DNA of 64,000 nt. It comes from Marinilabiliaceae bacterium JC017 (lineage in GTDB: Bacteria; Bacteroidota; Bacteroidia; Bacteroidales; Marinilabiliaceae). This document shows positions 26,768-34,231 of the stretch, piece after piece. A model generated the notes under the pieces. The model did not search any database. It saw only the letters and a program-made list of their open reading frames with translations, and was not told where the DNA came from. The stretch's first letter is position 1. The number at the start of each line of letters is the position of its first letter. The translations under genes were made by a program, and so were the position numbers. The DNA lies in assembly GCA_004296775.1 (NCBI GenBank), contig RHGE01000031.1:24509-88508 (forward strand). Direction: 5' to 3'.

Positions 26768-27445
26768 ATGCATTATTACGGAATTATATCTTTTACCCTT
26801 TTAATCATTCTAAGCATATGGGCCTGTTACAGATATAAACAACATATGCAAATGGGTAGCTTTTACGGAAACAATAATTTTTCCAGGATGATTTATCTCA
26901 ACCTGGTACTAGGATTACCATTAACCTGGGGATGGTGTTTATCTCCATTCCTGCCTCAACCACGTCTGCATGGTATCCTGAGCATTTTGCAACACCAATC
27001 GGCTTTTACATTTGCATCTTATTTTTCGGTTTTAATTGGATTTGCCATTTTATTATACGCCATGATTGTGCAGGGGAATGTTCAAAAAAGCAATTTAACT
27101 CAGACTTCTGCCGATTATGCCCGTCCCAAGCAATTAATAATTGAGGGTGAATATCAAAAACTACGACATCCCATTATCATATTAACGCTTTTTATGATTC
27201 TGGGTCTGTCATTAATAACCGGTGCCTTATACAGCCTGATAACGCTCCCCTTTTATTTTTTAATTTGTCATTACACGGCGGTTTACGAAGAAAAATATGC
27301 GCTGCGACCACTTTTTGGCCAAACCTTTGAAAACTACAGGAAAAAGGTTCCGGCATACTTTACACCTTTTACCATTTCAGTGTTTATAATTCTATTTACG
27401 GCTTCCATTTTAAATTATTTTTCTAATGGCCTGGTTACCGCATAA
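26768..27445 (+). CDS. ICMT-like membrane methyltransferase 2
   Basis: A 225-aa paralogue of the preceding protein with the same elements: EGEYQKLRHPIIILTLF for cofactor binding and EEKYALRPLFGQTFENYRKKVP at the C-terminal side (seen in parts EEKYALRPLFG and FENYRKKVP). About five spans. Its 3' end overlaps the phosphopantetheinyl transferase gene by 20 bases, which ties it firmly to the NRPS pathway. Two neighbouring copies of this fold in an NRPS locus are unusual in my experience of the family. Confidence 0.8.
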   Translation: MHYYGIISFTLLIILSIWACYRYKQHMQMGSFYGNNNFSRMIYLNLVLGLPLTWGWCLSPFLPQPRLHGILSILQHQSAFTFASYFSVLIGFAILLYAMIVQGNVQKSNLTQTSADYARPKQLIIEGEYQKLRHPIIILTLFMILGLSLITGALYSLITLPFYFLICHYTAVYEEKYALRPLFGQTFENYRKKVPAYFTPFTISVFIILFTASILNYFSNGLVTA

Positions 27446-28085
27446 GTGTCATCCTCTGTTGCCCTCTTCCTCTTTTTGGGATCAACTGAGACTCAATTTT
27501 AATGTGAGAGCAGCCATCGCCAATAATGAACATTGGAATCAAGGCATTTTTCTACATCCACTGGAACAAGACATAATAAAGCCTACCTGGTCATTTCAAA
27601 CCAGGAAAAACTTTACTTTGGGTAGACATGCTGCCCATCTGGCATTAAAAGAACTTGGAAATGACTCTTTTCCTGTATTAAAAAGTAATTCCGGGCATCC
27701 TATTTTTCCTTATAACATTAAAGGCTCCATCTCCCATAAAGATAACCGGGCCATATGTGCCGTTAGTAATTCTCCTAACATTAAAGCAATAGGAATTGAT
27801 TTGGAATTAATGAACGAACCCTTAACACAAGATCATGCTAAATTATTTTTTCACCCCCTGGAGCTTTGCAACTATGAAGAAACCTTAGAAAAATACCACT
27901 CTTTACAAGTTATTTTTTCATTAAAAGAAGCCATTTTCAAATCCCTACCGGCAAAAATACAGCACCATACTGAATTTAAGGACATAAAGGTTTCTGAATA
28001 TGACAACAACCCAAATGAATACCTGGGATATGAATTACTTGGTAATATAATTACCAGTGTCTATGTTTTTTCAGAAGCACCCTGA
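27426..28085 (+). CDS. 4'-phosphopantetheinyl transferase, Sfp/EntD type
   Basis: A 219-aa enzyme that moves the phosphopantetheine arm of CoA onto carrier-domain serines (here Ser607 and Ser1781 of the NRPS). Motifs: GSISHKDNRAICAV (about residues 98-111), IGIDLE with the Mg-binding Asp/Glu (about 121-126), and FSLKEAIFKSL (about 162-172), which corresponds to the family WxxKEA/FSxKE motif. The short, EntD-like length fits. The annotated start overlaps the preceding gene by 20 bases; a later start is possible, but the next Met is past the conserved region. Confidence 0.9.
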   Translation: MAWLPHKCHPLLPSSSFWDQLRLNFNVRAAIANNEHWNQGIFLHPLEQDIIKPTWSFQTRKNFTLGRHAAHLALKELGNDSFPVLKSNSGHPIFPYNIKGSISHKDNRAICAVSNSPNIKAIGIDLELMNEPLTQDHAKLFFHPLELCNYEETLEKYHSLQVIFSLKEAIFKSLPAKIQHHTEFKDIKVSEYDNNPNEYLGYELLGNIITSVYVFSEAP

Positions 28086-28483
28086 AAAAAAACCACTTCG
28101 AGGGGTATTGTCTTTAGCTGATTATTGGAACAAGACAACAGATCGTTAGATTTTAGATAATAGACCTATTCATATCTTACCAATTGGAAATATCATAACA
28201 ACTTGATTTATGAAATAATTATCACTCGATTACTAAAGCTTAATGAACTATTAATAATATAAACGACATCCAATTTGAACAACATATTGGTAAAAGTTAC
28301 TACCTAAGCGTCTACATAACAATAAATCGATAGATTTTAGACAATTAGACCTTAAACTGATTTTCATCAATCTCACTTTATGCCCTTTAATAGTTTTGAC
28401 GACCAAAGAAACACGTACTGTTTTTCTATTAATTACTAAAGCTTAACAAATTATTGCATAAAACTTGACAACATAAATCTCTC
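28086..28483. other. Intergenic region before the methyltransferase gene
   Basis: No gene. The first 200 bases match the 19670-19890 interval (words such as CTTCGAGGG, TTTAGCTGATT, GATCGTTAGATTTTAGATAA, and AACATRTTGGTAAAAGT). The last 120 bases resemble the leaders before the NRPS gene and near 23390, ending with TTAATTACTAAAGCTTAAC. A shared promoter or leader is possible. Confidence 0.6.
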
Positions 28484-29311
28484 ATGATAAATCTGCTCAA
28501 TTCAAAAAACATTACTCTGTCAGAAGTGGAAAAAACCAAATTTTTACCACTTATGGGACGCGCATATGGTTCCGAAAACCACAGTGAATTACTTAAGGAT
28601 CCAACCGCTGAAAAAATCTTTGACCTTTTCAAAGGTGAACTCCTGGAACAAGAAAAGTTACTTGATAACTACAGTAAGCTCTTGTTTTTTATGCGTGCCT
28701 TTCAATTCGATCGCATAATTAAGAACATTGCCCAATCAAATGAGAAAGTCAAACTTGTAAATGCCGGTGCCGGATTGGATACCATTAATTGCAGGATCAA
28801 GGCAAAAAACATAACCTTTTATGATTTAGATCTTCCGGAAAGTGCTAAACTAAGACAGTTTCTTATTCCCTCTTCTTCGAACACTTTTACTATTTCTGGC
28901 TCTTTCCTTGATTCTAAATGGATTGAACAATTGAACCTGCAAAAAAACGATACCCTGATTATTATGGCTGCCGGACTTTTTATGTACTTACCGGCTGCCG
29001 AAATTCTCTCCCTGCTGAAACAATTGTGCACGATTCATCCCAATACCCACATCCTTTTTGACCAGACCTCTTATGTGGGAAAACTTGCTATCAAAAAGCT
29101 GTTAAAAAAGTCAGGATTAACTAATGTCACATTGACCTCTAAAATGAACCTATCTGATCTCCGCCACACCTTTCCATCTCACACCATTAAGAAGATACCT
29201 TATTGGTCCCACATCAGAAATGATAACGCCATCTGTTTTTCAGATCGGCTTAAAATGACTTTATGCGACCTATTTGAAATGGCCTACCTGGTTCACCTTC
29301 GAAAGATGTAA
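28484..29311 (+). CDS. Class I SAM methyltransferase, leucine carboxyl methyltransferase-like
   Basis: A 275-aa soluble protein of the PPM1/TcmP type: an N-terminal GRAYGSENHSELLKDPTAEKIFD segment (seen as GRAYGSENHSEL and KDPTAEKIFD), SAM-binding strand VNAGAGLDT (about residues 91-99), acidic loop FYDLDLPE, and the IIMAAGLFMYLP strand near 158-169. Relatives methylate carboxylates or hydroxyls of polyketides and peptides. It stands alone after the operon but within the repeat-bounded island, so product tailoring is the likely role. Confidence 0.83.
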   Translation: MINLLNSKNITLSEVEKTKFLPLMGRAYGSENHSELLKDPTAEKIFDLFKGELLEQEKLLDNYSKLLFFMRAFQFDRIIKNIAQSNEKVKLVNAGAGLDTINCRIKAKNITFYDLDLPESAKLRQFLIPSSSNTFTISGSFLDSKWIEQLNLQKNDTLIIMAAGLFMYLPAAEILSLLKQLCTIHPNTHILFDQTSYVGKLAIKKLLKKSGLTNVTLTSKMNLSDLRHTFPSHTIKKIPYWSHIRNDNAICFSDRLKMTLCDLFEMAYLVHLRKM

Positions 29312-29978
29312 AAGTTAGAGATTAGAGGCTAGAGACCAGAAGCTAGAGGATTTGAGAGATAATGGGGGTTTGGATCAATAGAAATATGGTGAAAATAGAT
29401 GGAAATAATTACCTCCCCGACGGATCATTCGGGCCTTTTTTTTGATTTGGTGAACAGCTATTGGGGGATGAGATTGGAAACAAATGGAAATAGATAGAGA
29501 TATAACCAACACGTCTGATCATTCAGGCCTGGTTTTGGTTTTATTGACGGTGAACTGGGGACGGAATTGGAAACAAATAGAAATAGATGGAGATATTTTG
29601 AGATGGAGCGTATGGGATTGTTGTTGGTGGAATGGGAGGTTAGATGCTAGAGGTTGGTGATTAGAGATTAGAAGTTAGAGGTTGGAAGCTGGAGAAGTAA
29701 TGAGGTTTTGGATCATTTGAAATATGGTGGAAATAGATGGAAATAATTACCTCCACGACGGATCGTTCGGGCCGGTTTTTTGATTTGGTGGACAGCTATT
29801 GGGGGATGAGATTGGAAACAAATGGAAACAGATAGAGATATTTTTAGGTGGTGCGGATGGTACCTGTCTGATTGATCGTACCTCACAATCAGCCACCCCT
29901 CCTTGAAAAGGCGGGGAAAGGGAGGTGCAATCTTCCTGTTCCTGGTTTTGATTGGACCAATGGTTAGTAGCAATCCTG

Positions 29979-30071
29979 TTATCACACCTCATCTACCCGT
30001 TATCACAGTACATGACCTTCTTATCACACATCAATGACCTGTTATCACAGCCACATGACCTTCTTATCACA
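29979..30071 (+). repeat. Five phased TTATCACA boxes
   Basis: TTATCACA begins at 29979, 30000, 30021, 30042 and 30064: spacings 21, 21, 21 and 22. The intervening 13 bases vary (with alternating CCTG and CCTTC before the box). The spacing puts all boxes on one face of DNA. The word is one base shorter than a DnaA box (TTATCCACA), so DnaA binding is not implied. Confidence 0.75.
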
Positions 30072-30222
30072 CACATTACCGTATAATTTTAAACCTACGC
30101 AGTTTTAAAAAAACTCGTAGGCTTAATTAAATGAAACGCCATAAAAAAGAAAACGGCATCTCGGCCGAGAGTTTCTATTTCACGTATTTAATTGTTTGTT
30201 GTAAACCTAACTGTTAGTTTTG

Positions 30223-30251
30223 GAACGCGATACAATCGCGCACCAGCGGGG
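30223..30251 (+). repeat. Small hairpin repeat, CGCGAT-ACA-ATCGCG type, copy 1
   Basis: Six-base-pair stem CGCGAT/ATCGCG around ACA, followed by the tail CACCAGCGGGGG. It is preceded by a TAACTGTTAGTTTTGGAA word that accompanies nearly all copies in this region. Confidence 0.8.
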
Positions 30252-30282
30252 GCGTACACAGAAGACAACCTTGTTTGTTTTT

Positions 30283-30440
30283 TGCCGCGGGACCGAAAAA
30301 ATTGCCGCGGGAGGCGATTCCAACCCGCGGGACGACTCCCCTTATCCGCGGTGTTTAATTACTTTTCCGCGGGATTAAACAAATATCCGCGGGAATGGAA
30401 TATTTTACCGCGGGAACTGATCACCAATCCGCGGGAAAGA
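30283..30440 (+). repeat. CCGCGGG-rich block, right copy
   Basis: Same orientation and order of linkers as the block at 6013-6185; for example CCGCGGTGTTTAATTACTTT followed by CCGCGGGATTAAACAAATAT is identical in both. In this copy two positions are intact (CCGCGGGA) that are mutated in the left copy, suggesting it is closer to the original form. Confidence 0.85.
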
Positions 30441-30537
30441 TATTGAAAGTCTTTCCCCTGAAGATAAAGACAAAATCTATTATTTTATTGATATGGCTGT
30501 GCGAGATACTAAAGCCAGACAAGCTTATAGACATTAA
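30436..30537 (+). pseudogene. Remnant 1 of an XRE-type HTH regulator C-terminus
   Basis: The frame ending at TAA 30535-30537 translates to KDIESLSPEDKDKIYYFIDM then AVRDTKARQAYRH. This LSPEDK...I..FID pattern is how many Bacteroidota XRE/Cro-type regulators end. The N-terminal HTH is absent; the sequence upstream is the CCGCGGG block. A terminator hairpin follows at 30560. No start codon or promoter is evident, so this is a remnant. Confidence 0.55.
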
Positions 30538-30559
30538 AACATTACTATCCTATAAAACA

Positions 30560-30587
30560 AAACTCCCGGCATCTCGGCCGGGAGTTT
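30560..30587 (+). terminator. Intrinsic terminator after remnant 1
   Basis: AAACTCCCGGC (30560-30570) pairs with GCCGGGAGTTT (30577-30587) around 6 bases. The hairpin is bidirectional in form. Confidence 0.75.
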
Positions 30588-30652
30588 CTATCTCACGCAT
30601 TTTAAGGTTCGTAATCCACATCGCTAGTTGCAAGCTAACTGTTAGTTTTGGA

Positions 30653-30681
30653 ACGCGATACAATCGCGCACCAGCGGGGGG
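30653..30681 (+). repeat. Small hairpin repeat, CGCGAT-ACA-ATCGCG type, copy 2
   Basis: Same stem, loop and CACCAGCGGGG tail as copy 1, again preceded by GTTAGTTGCAAGCTAACTG, which itself can fold (GTTAG/CTAAC). Confidence 0.8.
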
Positions 30682-30692
30682 ATACAAAAAAG

Positions 30693-30758
30693 ATGATTGT
30701 TAACCTGCTGGACTTAGCTATCCGTGACTTTAAAGCCCGCCTGGCTTATAACCATTAA
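30693..30758 (+). pseudogene. Remnant 2 of an XRE-type HTH regulator C-terminus
   Basis: From ATG 30693 to TAA 30756-30758 the frame reads MIVNLLDLAIRDFKARLAYNH. It aligns with the end of remnant 1 (IDMAVRDTKARQAYRH), so both come from related genes. Only 21 codons are left, and the upstream sequence is a hairpin repeat, so this is gene debris with its terminator. Confidence 0.5.
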
Positions 30759-30780
30759 AATTCCACCTGCTACATATGAA

Positions 30781-30806
30781 AAAATCCCGGCTCGCACCGG
30801 GATTTT
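30781..30806 (+). terminator. Intrinsic terminator after remnant 2
   Basis: AAAATCCCGG (30781-30790) pairs with CCGGGATTTT (30797-30806), loop CTCGCA, followed by CTTT. Confidence 0.8.
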
Positions 30807-30871
30807 CTTTATAACACATTTAATTGTTCATTATCCGCATCGTTAGTTGCAGGCTAACTGTTAGTTTTGGA

Positions 30872-30900
30872 ACGCGATACAATCGCGCACCAGCGGAGGG
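30872..30900 (+). repeat. Small hairpin repeat, CGCGAT-ACA-ATCGCG type, copy 3
   Basis: Stem and loop as in copy 1, tail CACCAGCGGAGGG. Confidence 0.8.
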
Positions 30901-30970
30901 ATTTTCTATATCACTCATTTAAATGTTCATTACCTACATCGTTAGTTAAAAACTAACTGTTTGTTTTGGA

Positions 30971-31000
30971 ACGCGATGCAATCGCGCACCAGCGGGGGGG
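30971..31000 (+). repeat. Small hairpin repeat, CGCGAT-GCA-ATCGCG type, copy 4
   Basis: Same stem, but the loop is GCA as in the GATT-type copies elsewhere; the tail is CACCAGCGGGGGGG. This copy links the two subfamilies. Confidence 0.8.
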
Positions 31001-31073
31001 GTAGTGGGGCATTAGCGGATGGATTATAAAACCAGCCAAACATACGGCCATAAAACACCACCTACTCCATATA

Positions 31074-31100
31074 AAAAAATCCCGGCTCACACCGGGAGTT
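31074..31100 (+). terminator. Terminator-like hairpin without a remaining gene
   Basis: TCCCGG (31080-31085) pairs with CCGGGA (31092-31097), preceded by an A-run and followed by GTTTCT. It closes another repeat unit whose coding part is lost. Confidence 0.6.
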
Positions 31101-31165
31101 TCTATCTCACAAATTTAATTGTTCATTATCCGTATTGTTAGTTGTAAACTAACTGTTAGTTTTGG

Positions 31166-31217
31166 AACGCGATACAATCGCGCACTAGCGGGGATACAAT
31201 CGCGCACCAGCGGGGGG
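31166..31217 (+). repeat. Small hairpin repeat copy 5 plus tandem half copy
   Basis: A full copy (about 31166-31194, tail CACTAGCGGGG) is followed at once by a second GATACAATCGCGCACCAGCG unit lacking the left arm base pairs, ending at 31217. The half copy suggests unequal exchange or slippage. Confidence 0.75.
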
Positions 31218-31228
31218 AGGATACAAAA

Positions 31229-31369
31229 GCCAAAGATAAGATTACAGACAATGAGTTGCTGACCATGTTTTCAAAAGCCCAAGCTCTTAGTGAGGAAGAC
31301 CGTAGGTGTGTTAAATCACTCCTTAAAGCTTTTCTGTTTCAAAAGGATATGCAAAAAAAATTGATATGA
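31229..31369 (+). pseudogene. Remnant 3 of an XRE-type HTH regulator C-terminus
   Basis: The frame ending at TGA 31367-31369 reads AKDKITDNELLTMFSKAQAL then SEEDRRCVKSLLKAFLFQKD. This is the classical end of Bacteroidota XRE regulators (ISDxELLxMFxxVxxLxEEDKxxIKxLLDAFLxK). The HTH half is missing; the frame emerges directly from a hairpin repeat. A terminator follows immediately. Confidence 0.65.
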
Positions 31370-31370
31370 A

Positions 31371-31396
31371 AAAATCCCGGCTTGCACCGGGATTTT
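31371..31396. terminator. Bidirectional terminator between remnant 3 and the immunity gene
   Basis: AAAATCCCGG (31371-31380) pairs with CCGGGATTTT (31387-31396) and both flanks are A/T-runs, so it can end the rightward remnant and the leftward immunity transcript. Confidence 0.8.
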
Positions 31397-31404
31397 TTAT
31401 TTTT

Positions 31405-31932
31405 CTATTTTCTGTTCGAATTTAACCATTCTTGTCCATTCCAAGCAGGGATCACTCCACCCAATTTTGGTAAGAAAAAATCTGGATCATTTGTTTGAAT
31501 ATTGGTTATTAGAAAATTATTGGTAACCATCCACCTTCTTGATAGATTAGAAATAATATCCAACATATTTTCACAAAACTCTCTGTCTTTATCATATAAA
31601 TTATCAAAATGTCTAAACACTAATAATAACCCCTTATACTTTCTATTCCGCATATCATCCAAAATATCATTAAATGCATCTAAATTATCAGCATAATCAT
31701 AATAAATTTCAAGACATTCGTAAATAGATTTTATTGTCGAATCAATTGACCAATTAGCAGTATCCATATCAATAACTTGATATCTATTAGAATGATACCA
31801 CTCAAGGTCTTTATCAAGTATTAACTCATTGTGATACATGCAAATTGGCCCTGCTAGTAAGGTTTGTATGTCTAACTCATCTTCAGTTTTGTCAATCATA
31901 ACACTAATACTTAAATTGTGTGAAAGTTTCAT
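31405..31932 (-). CDS. Barstar-like immunity protein for the Rhs RNase toxin
   Basis: About 175 aa. The central helix region CLEIYYDYADNLDAFNDILDDM (seen as YYDYADNLDAFNDIL) is the signature of barstar, the inhibitor of barnase, where the acidic helix plugs the RNase active site. It is the next gene after an RNase-ended Rhs gene, in the usual toxin-then-immunity order. Start is uncertain: ATG at 31932 overlaps the toxin end by 29 bases, an upstream GTG/ATG pair near 31965 has an AGGA before it, and ATG 31899 would avoid overlap. The frame is intact, unlike the toxin gene. Confidence 0.8.
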   Translation of the reverse strand: MKLSHNLSISVMIDKTEDELDIQTLLAGPICMYHNELILDKDLEWYHSNRYQVIDMDTANWSIDSTIKSIYECLEIYYDYADNLDAFNDILDDMRNRKYKGLLLVFRHFDNLYDKDREFCENMLDIISNLSRRWMVTNNFLITNIQTNDPDFFLPKLGGVIPAWNGQEWLNSNRK

Positions 31933-33922
31933 AGTGATCTCTGGTATAATATGCTTTACCATCACTTCCTAAAACCATCCTTTCTTTACCGCGATTAGCA
32001 CCATGTTGAGGAGCTGGTTTAATATCATATTCTTTATATGTTATAGGCTTACCATTATCATCATGGGTGGGTAATTTCTTTTTATTATTATTAAAAGTAG
32101 CTCCTCCTTTTTCTGTACCAGGAATTTTAACGTTTGATTTCTGTTTAAATACCCATCTTGCTAGTTTTTTGAGCCTTTTTAACTTTCCACCAGCGAGCTT
32201 CCATGCTAGATTTCCATAATCCCCATTAAGGGATGAACTTAAGGTTAAACTAATATCATCGTAGAACCACTCCTGTAATAAATTATCAACTTTATTATTA
32301 CTTTCAGATTTACCTAACTCATAAGCAATATCGGATAGAAATTCTTTCCACCACCTATTAAAAGCACTAGTTCCTAATATCTGACCAGAAGATTTTATTT
32401 CTTTAAATTCCTCATCACTTACATAAAAAACGAAATCAAATCCATCATTTACTTCAAACACCTCCCCAGTCTCACTATGCACAACAGTTGTTTCAATGTT
32501 ATTCCTAAAATTTTCACCAATCATACCCGTTGGATCATTATAAACCAAAGGATTATTATTAGCATAGTGATAGGGGGAATAATCTTCAGTTGCTTCCGCC
32601 AACGGATCAATACATTGCCAACGTGCTAAACTAGCATCATAGAATCTGGCGCCATAATCGTACCAATCCAAAGATTCACCGTTCAGCTTATCGTCCTGGA
32701 GTTCCTTGCCGTTGTACAGATATTTATTTTCAGCACCAACACTGGCCATGTATTGCATACCAAAGGGGTAGTAGGCGCTCTGCTGTAATTCTTTGCCGTT
32801 AACATCCACTACCATGCGCACATTTCCCAGGTGGTTTTTCAGGTTGAATTGGTACTGTCCTTTAGTTCCGCTCAAGTCATATTTACCCTCGGAATGCAAG
32901 ATGTATTTCAAAGAACTGGTTTTTCCCTTCTCCTTCTCGTAAACAAAATTGCCGGCGTACCAGGTTTCTGTTCCATCAGCAATTTTCTTCAGCTTCTGCC
33001 CGTTGGCGTCGTAAATATAGGTAATTGTTTTGTTATCGTCACCTGTAAGCTTAACGGGCAGGTTCAGGTGGTTGTACTCTACTTTGGCCAGGCCTTTGTT
33101 TTTGTCGGCGATCATGTTGCCATTCAGGTCGTAATTGTATTCTTTATCCTGGCTACATTTCTCGGTAAAACCAACCTTATCGTTGGCGGCATCGTTGACA
33201 CTACGCAGTTGATTACCTGTATACTCGTACGATAGTTTATCAATCAATGTCCCGGCCCTGGTGCGGCTTAAGTTTTTAATGTTACCATTTAAATCGTATG
33301 CATCCCGGATGTTTTGATTGGCTGCTTTAACACCAATGGTAACGTCATATCCCCCGCTATTGGAGGTAAAGGCATTCCCTTCTCCATAGTTGGCTGTCAG
33401 CAGGCGATTCAAGCCATCATAGGTAAAGCCGTAGGCCTGCTTATGAACCGGTGAGCCAGCATTCTTTTCCTCAGGTGTCCGCCATTCAATGGCAGAAATA
33501 TTACCATTGTATTAGTTTGATCCTGTTAAACTGGTTGTGTTATCGTTATAATGCAAGCGCATGGCAAACTGCTTGTTGGCCTCAACCACATCGGGGTTAT
33601 TAATCTGGGTGAGCCAGCCACGGATGTTGTACTCATAATCCATCTGCTCGTTATTGCCAACTTTCTTATTTATCAGCTCACCCAATTCGTTATAGCTATT
33701 GTCGGCAATCAGCAAATTGCCTTTATTGTTGTAGTTGTGCCATGTTTTTTTCAGACGGCCGAAATGATCGTACTCGCTAGTTTCCTCCACCGTTGTAACT
33801 ATAGAACCAAACGCCTGCTTTAACTTAGTTTTATTCAAATCATTCACCTCCTTTTTTATGAGCAGAAAAAAGGTAAAGCTGTTATAACAAGGATTGCAAA
33901 TCTGTGCTAGCGGGGGAGACAA
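31904..33922 (-). pseudogene. Truncated Rhs protein with C-terminal barnase-like RNase, one nonsense codon
   Basis: One frame from 33922 to 31904 with a single TAA at 33512-33514. The context N-stop-YNGNISAIEWRT fits an original CAA (Gln). It contains YD repeats, the Rhs core (YYPFGMQY, YLYNGKELQDD, WYDYGARFYDASLARWQCID, shown as WYDYGARFYD and ARWQCIDPLAE), then a variable C-terminus. The last 70 residues match guanyl-specific RNases: EYD (Glu), RGKERMV (Arg) and DHYETF (His), the catalytic trio. The N-terminal secretion part is missing: coding similarity begins abruptly after a hairpin repeat at 33891. A barstar-like immunity gene follows. The toxin was probably once delivered between cells; this copy cannot be made full-length. 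Confidence 0.85.
33891..33917 (+). repeat. Small hairpin repeat, GATT-GCA-AATC type, at the Rhs 5' break
   Basis: GGATT-GCA-AATCT with a GTGCTAGCGGGGG tail; the left stem is slightly worn. It lies exactly where the Rhs coding sequence stops resembling its family, so it marks the truncation point. Confidence 0.7.
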
Positions 33923-34002
33923 TTTAAGAATTAAAATTGACTCCCGAATGTCACACCAGAAATACGGTTTAAACTGGTTTGACTTGGTTCACTAAAAAAC
34001 GG

Positions 34003-34036
34003 AAAAGCCTGTAAATCATACGATTTACAGGCTTTT
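34003..34036 (-). terminator. Terminator downstream of tRNA-Pro
   Basis: A 15-bp perfect stem (34003-34017 with 34022-34036) around 4 bases. On the minus strand it lies 24 bases after the tRNA. Confidence 0.75.
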
Positions 34037-34059
34037 GATTTTCTTTAAAATGCTCTTTG

Positions 34060-34132
34060 TCGGGGTGACTGGATTCGAACCAGCGACCCCCACGTCCCGA
34101 ACGTGGTACGCTACCAACTGCGCTACACCCCG
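34060..34132 (-). tRNA. tRNA-Pro, anticodon CGG
   Basis: On the minus strand the sequence folds as a normal tRNA: acceptor CGGGGTG/CACCCCG, D arm GCGC..., anticodon stem CCACG/CGTGG with loop TTCGGGA (anticodon CGG), T arm GCTGG-TTCGAAT-CCAGT (one wobble), discriminator A. The CCA end is not encoded. Lies between the Rhs remnant and the symporter gene. Confidence 0.95.
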
Positions 34133-34231
34133 ATTTTTTGAACACCCAAAATTAATATTTTTCCACCATTTTCAATCAAAATTCGAAACCAAAATATCCT
34201 CAATTCTACAGTTTTCACGCAACTAATTATG

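Larger units (their letters stand above)
29312..31400. other. 2-kb repeat and gene-remnant region right of the NRPS island
   Basis: No intact gene. In order: GA-rich tracts with a repeated AATATGGTG(A/G)AAATAGATGGAAATAA word (29380 and 29720), a word shared with the left flank (29862-29910), five TTATCACA boxes at 21-bp spacing (29979-30071), a hairpin (about 30092-30120), the CCGCGGG block (30283-30440), then three remnants of regulator C-termini, four terminator-like hairpins and six small hairpin repeats. Listed separately below. Confidence 0.75.

Noticed and set aside
29979..30071. Possible CRISPR repeats or DnaA-box origin
   Set aside because: The 8-base words are too short for CRISPR repeats, and TTATCACA lacks a base of the DnaA box; no dnaA, gidA or AT-rich unwinding region is nearby.
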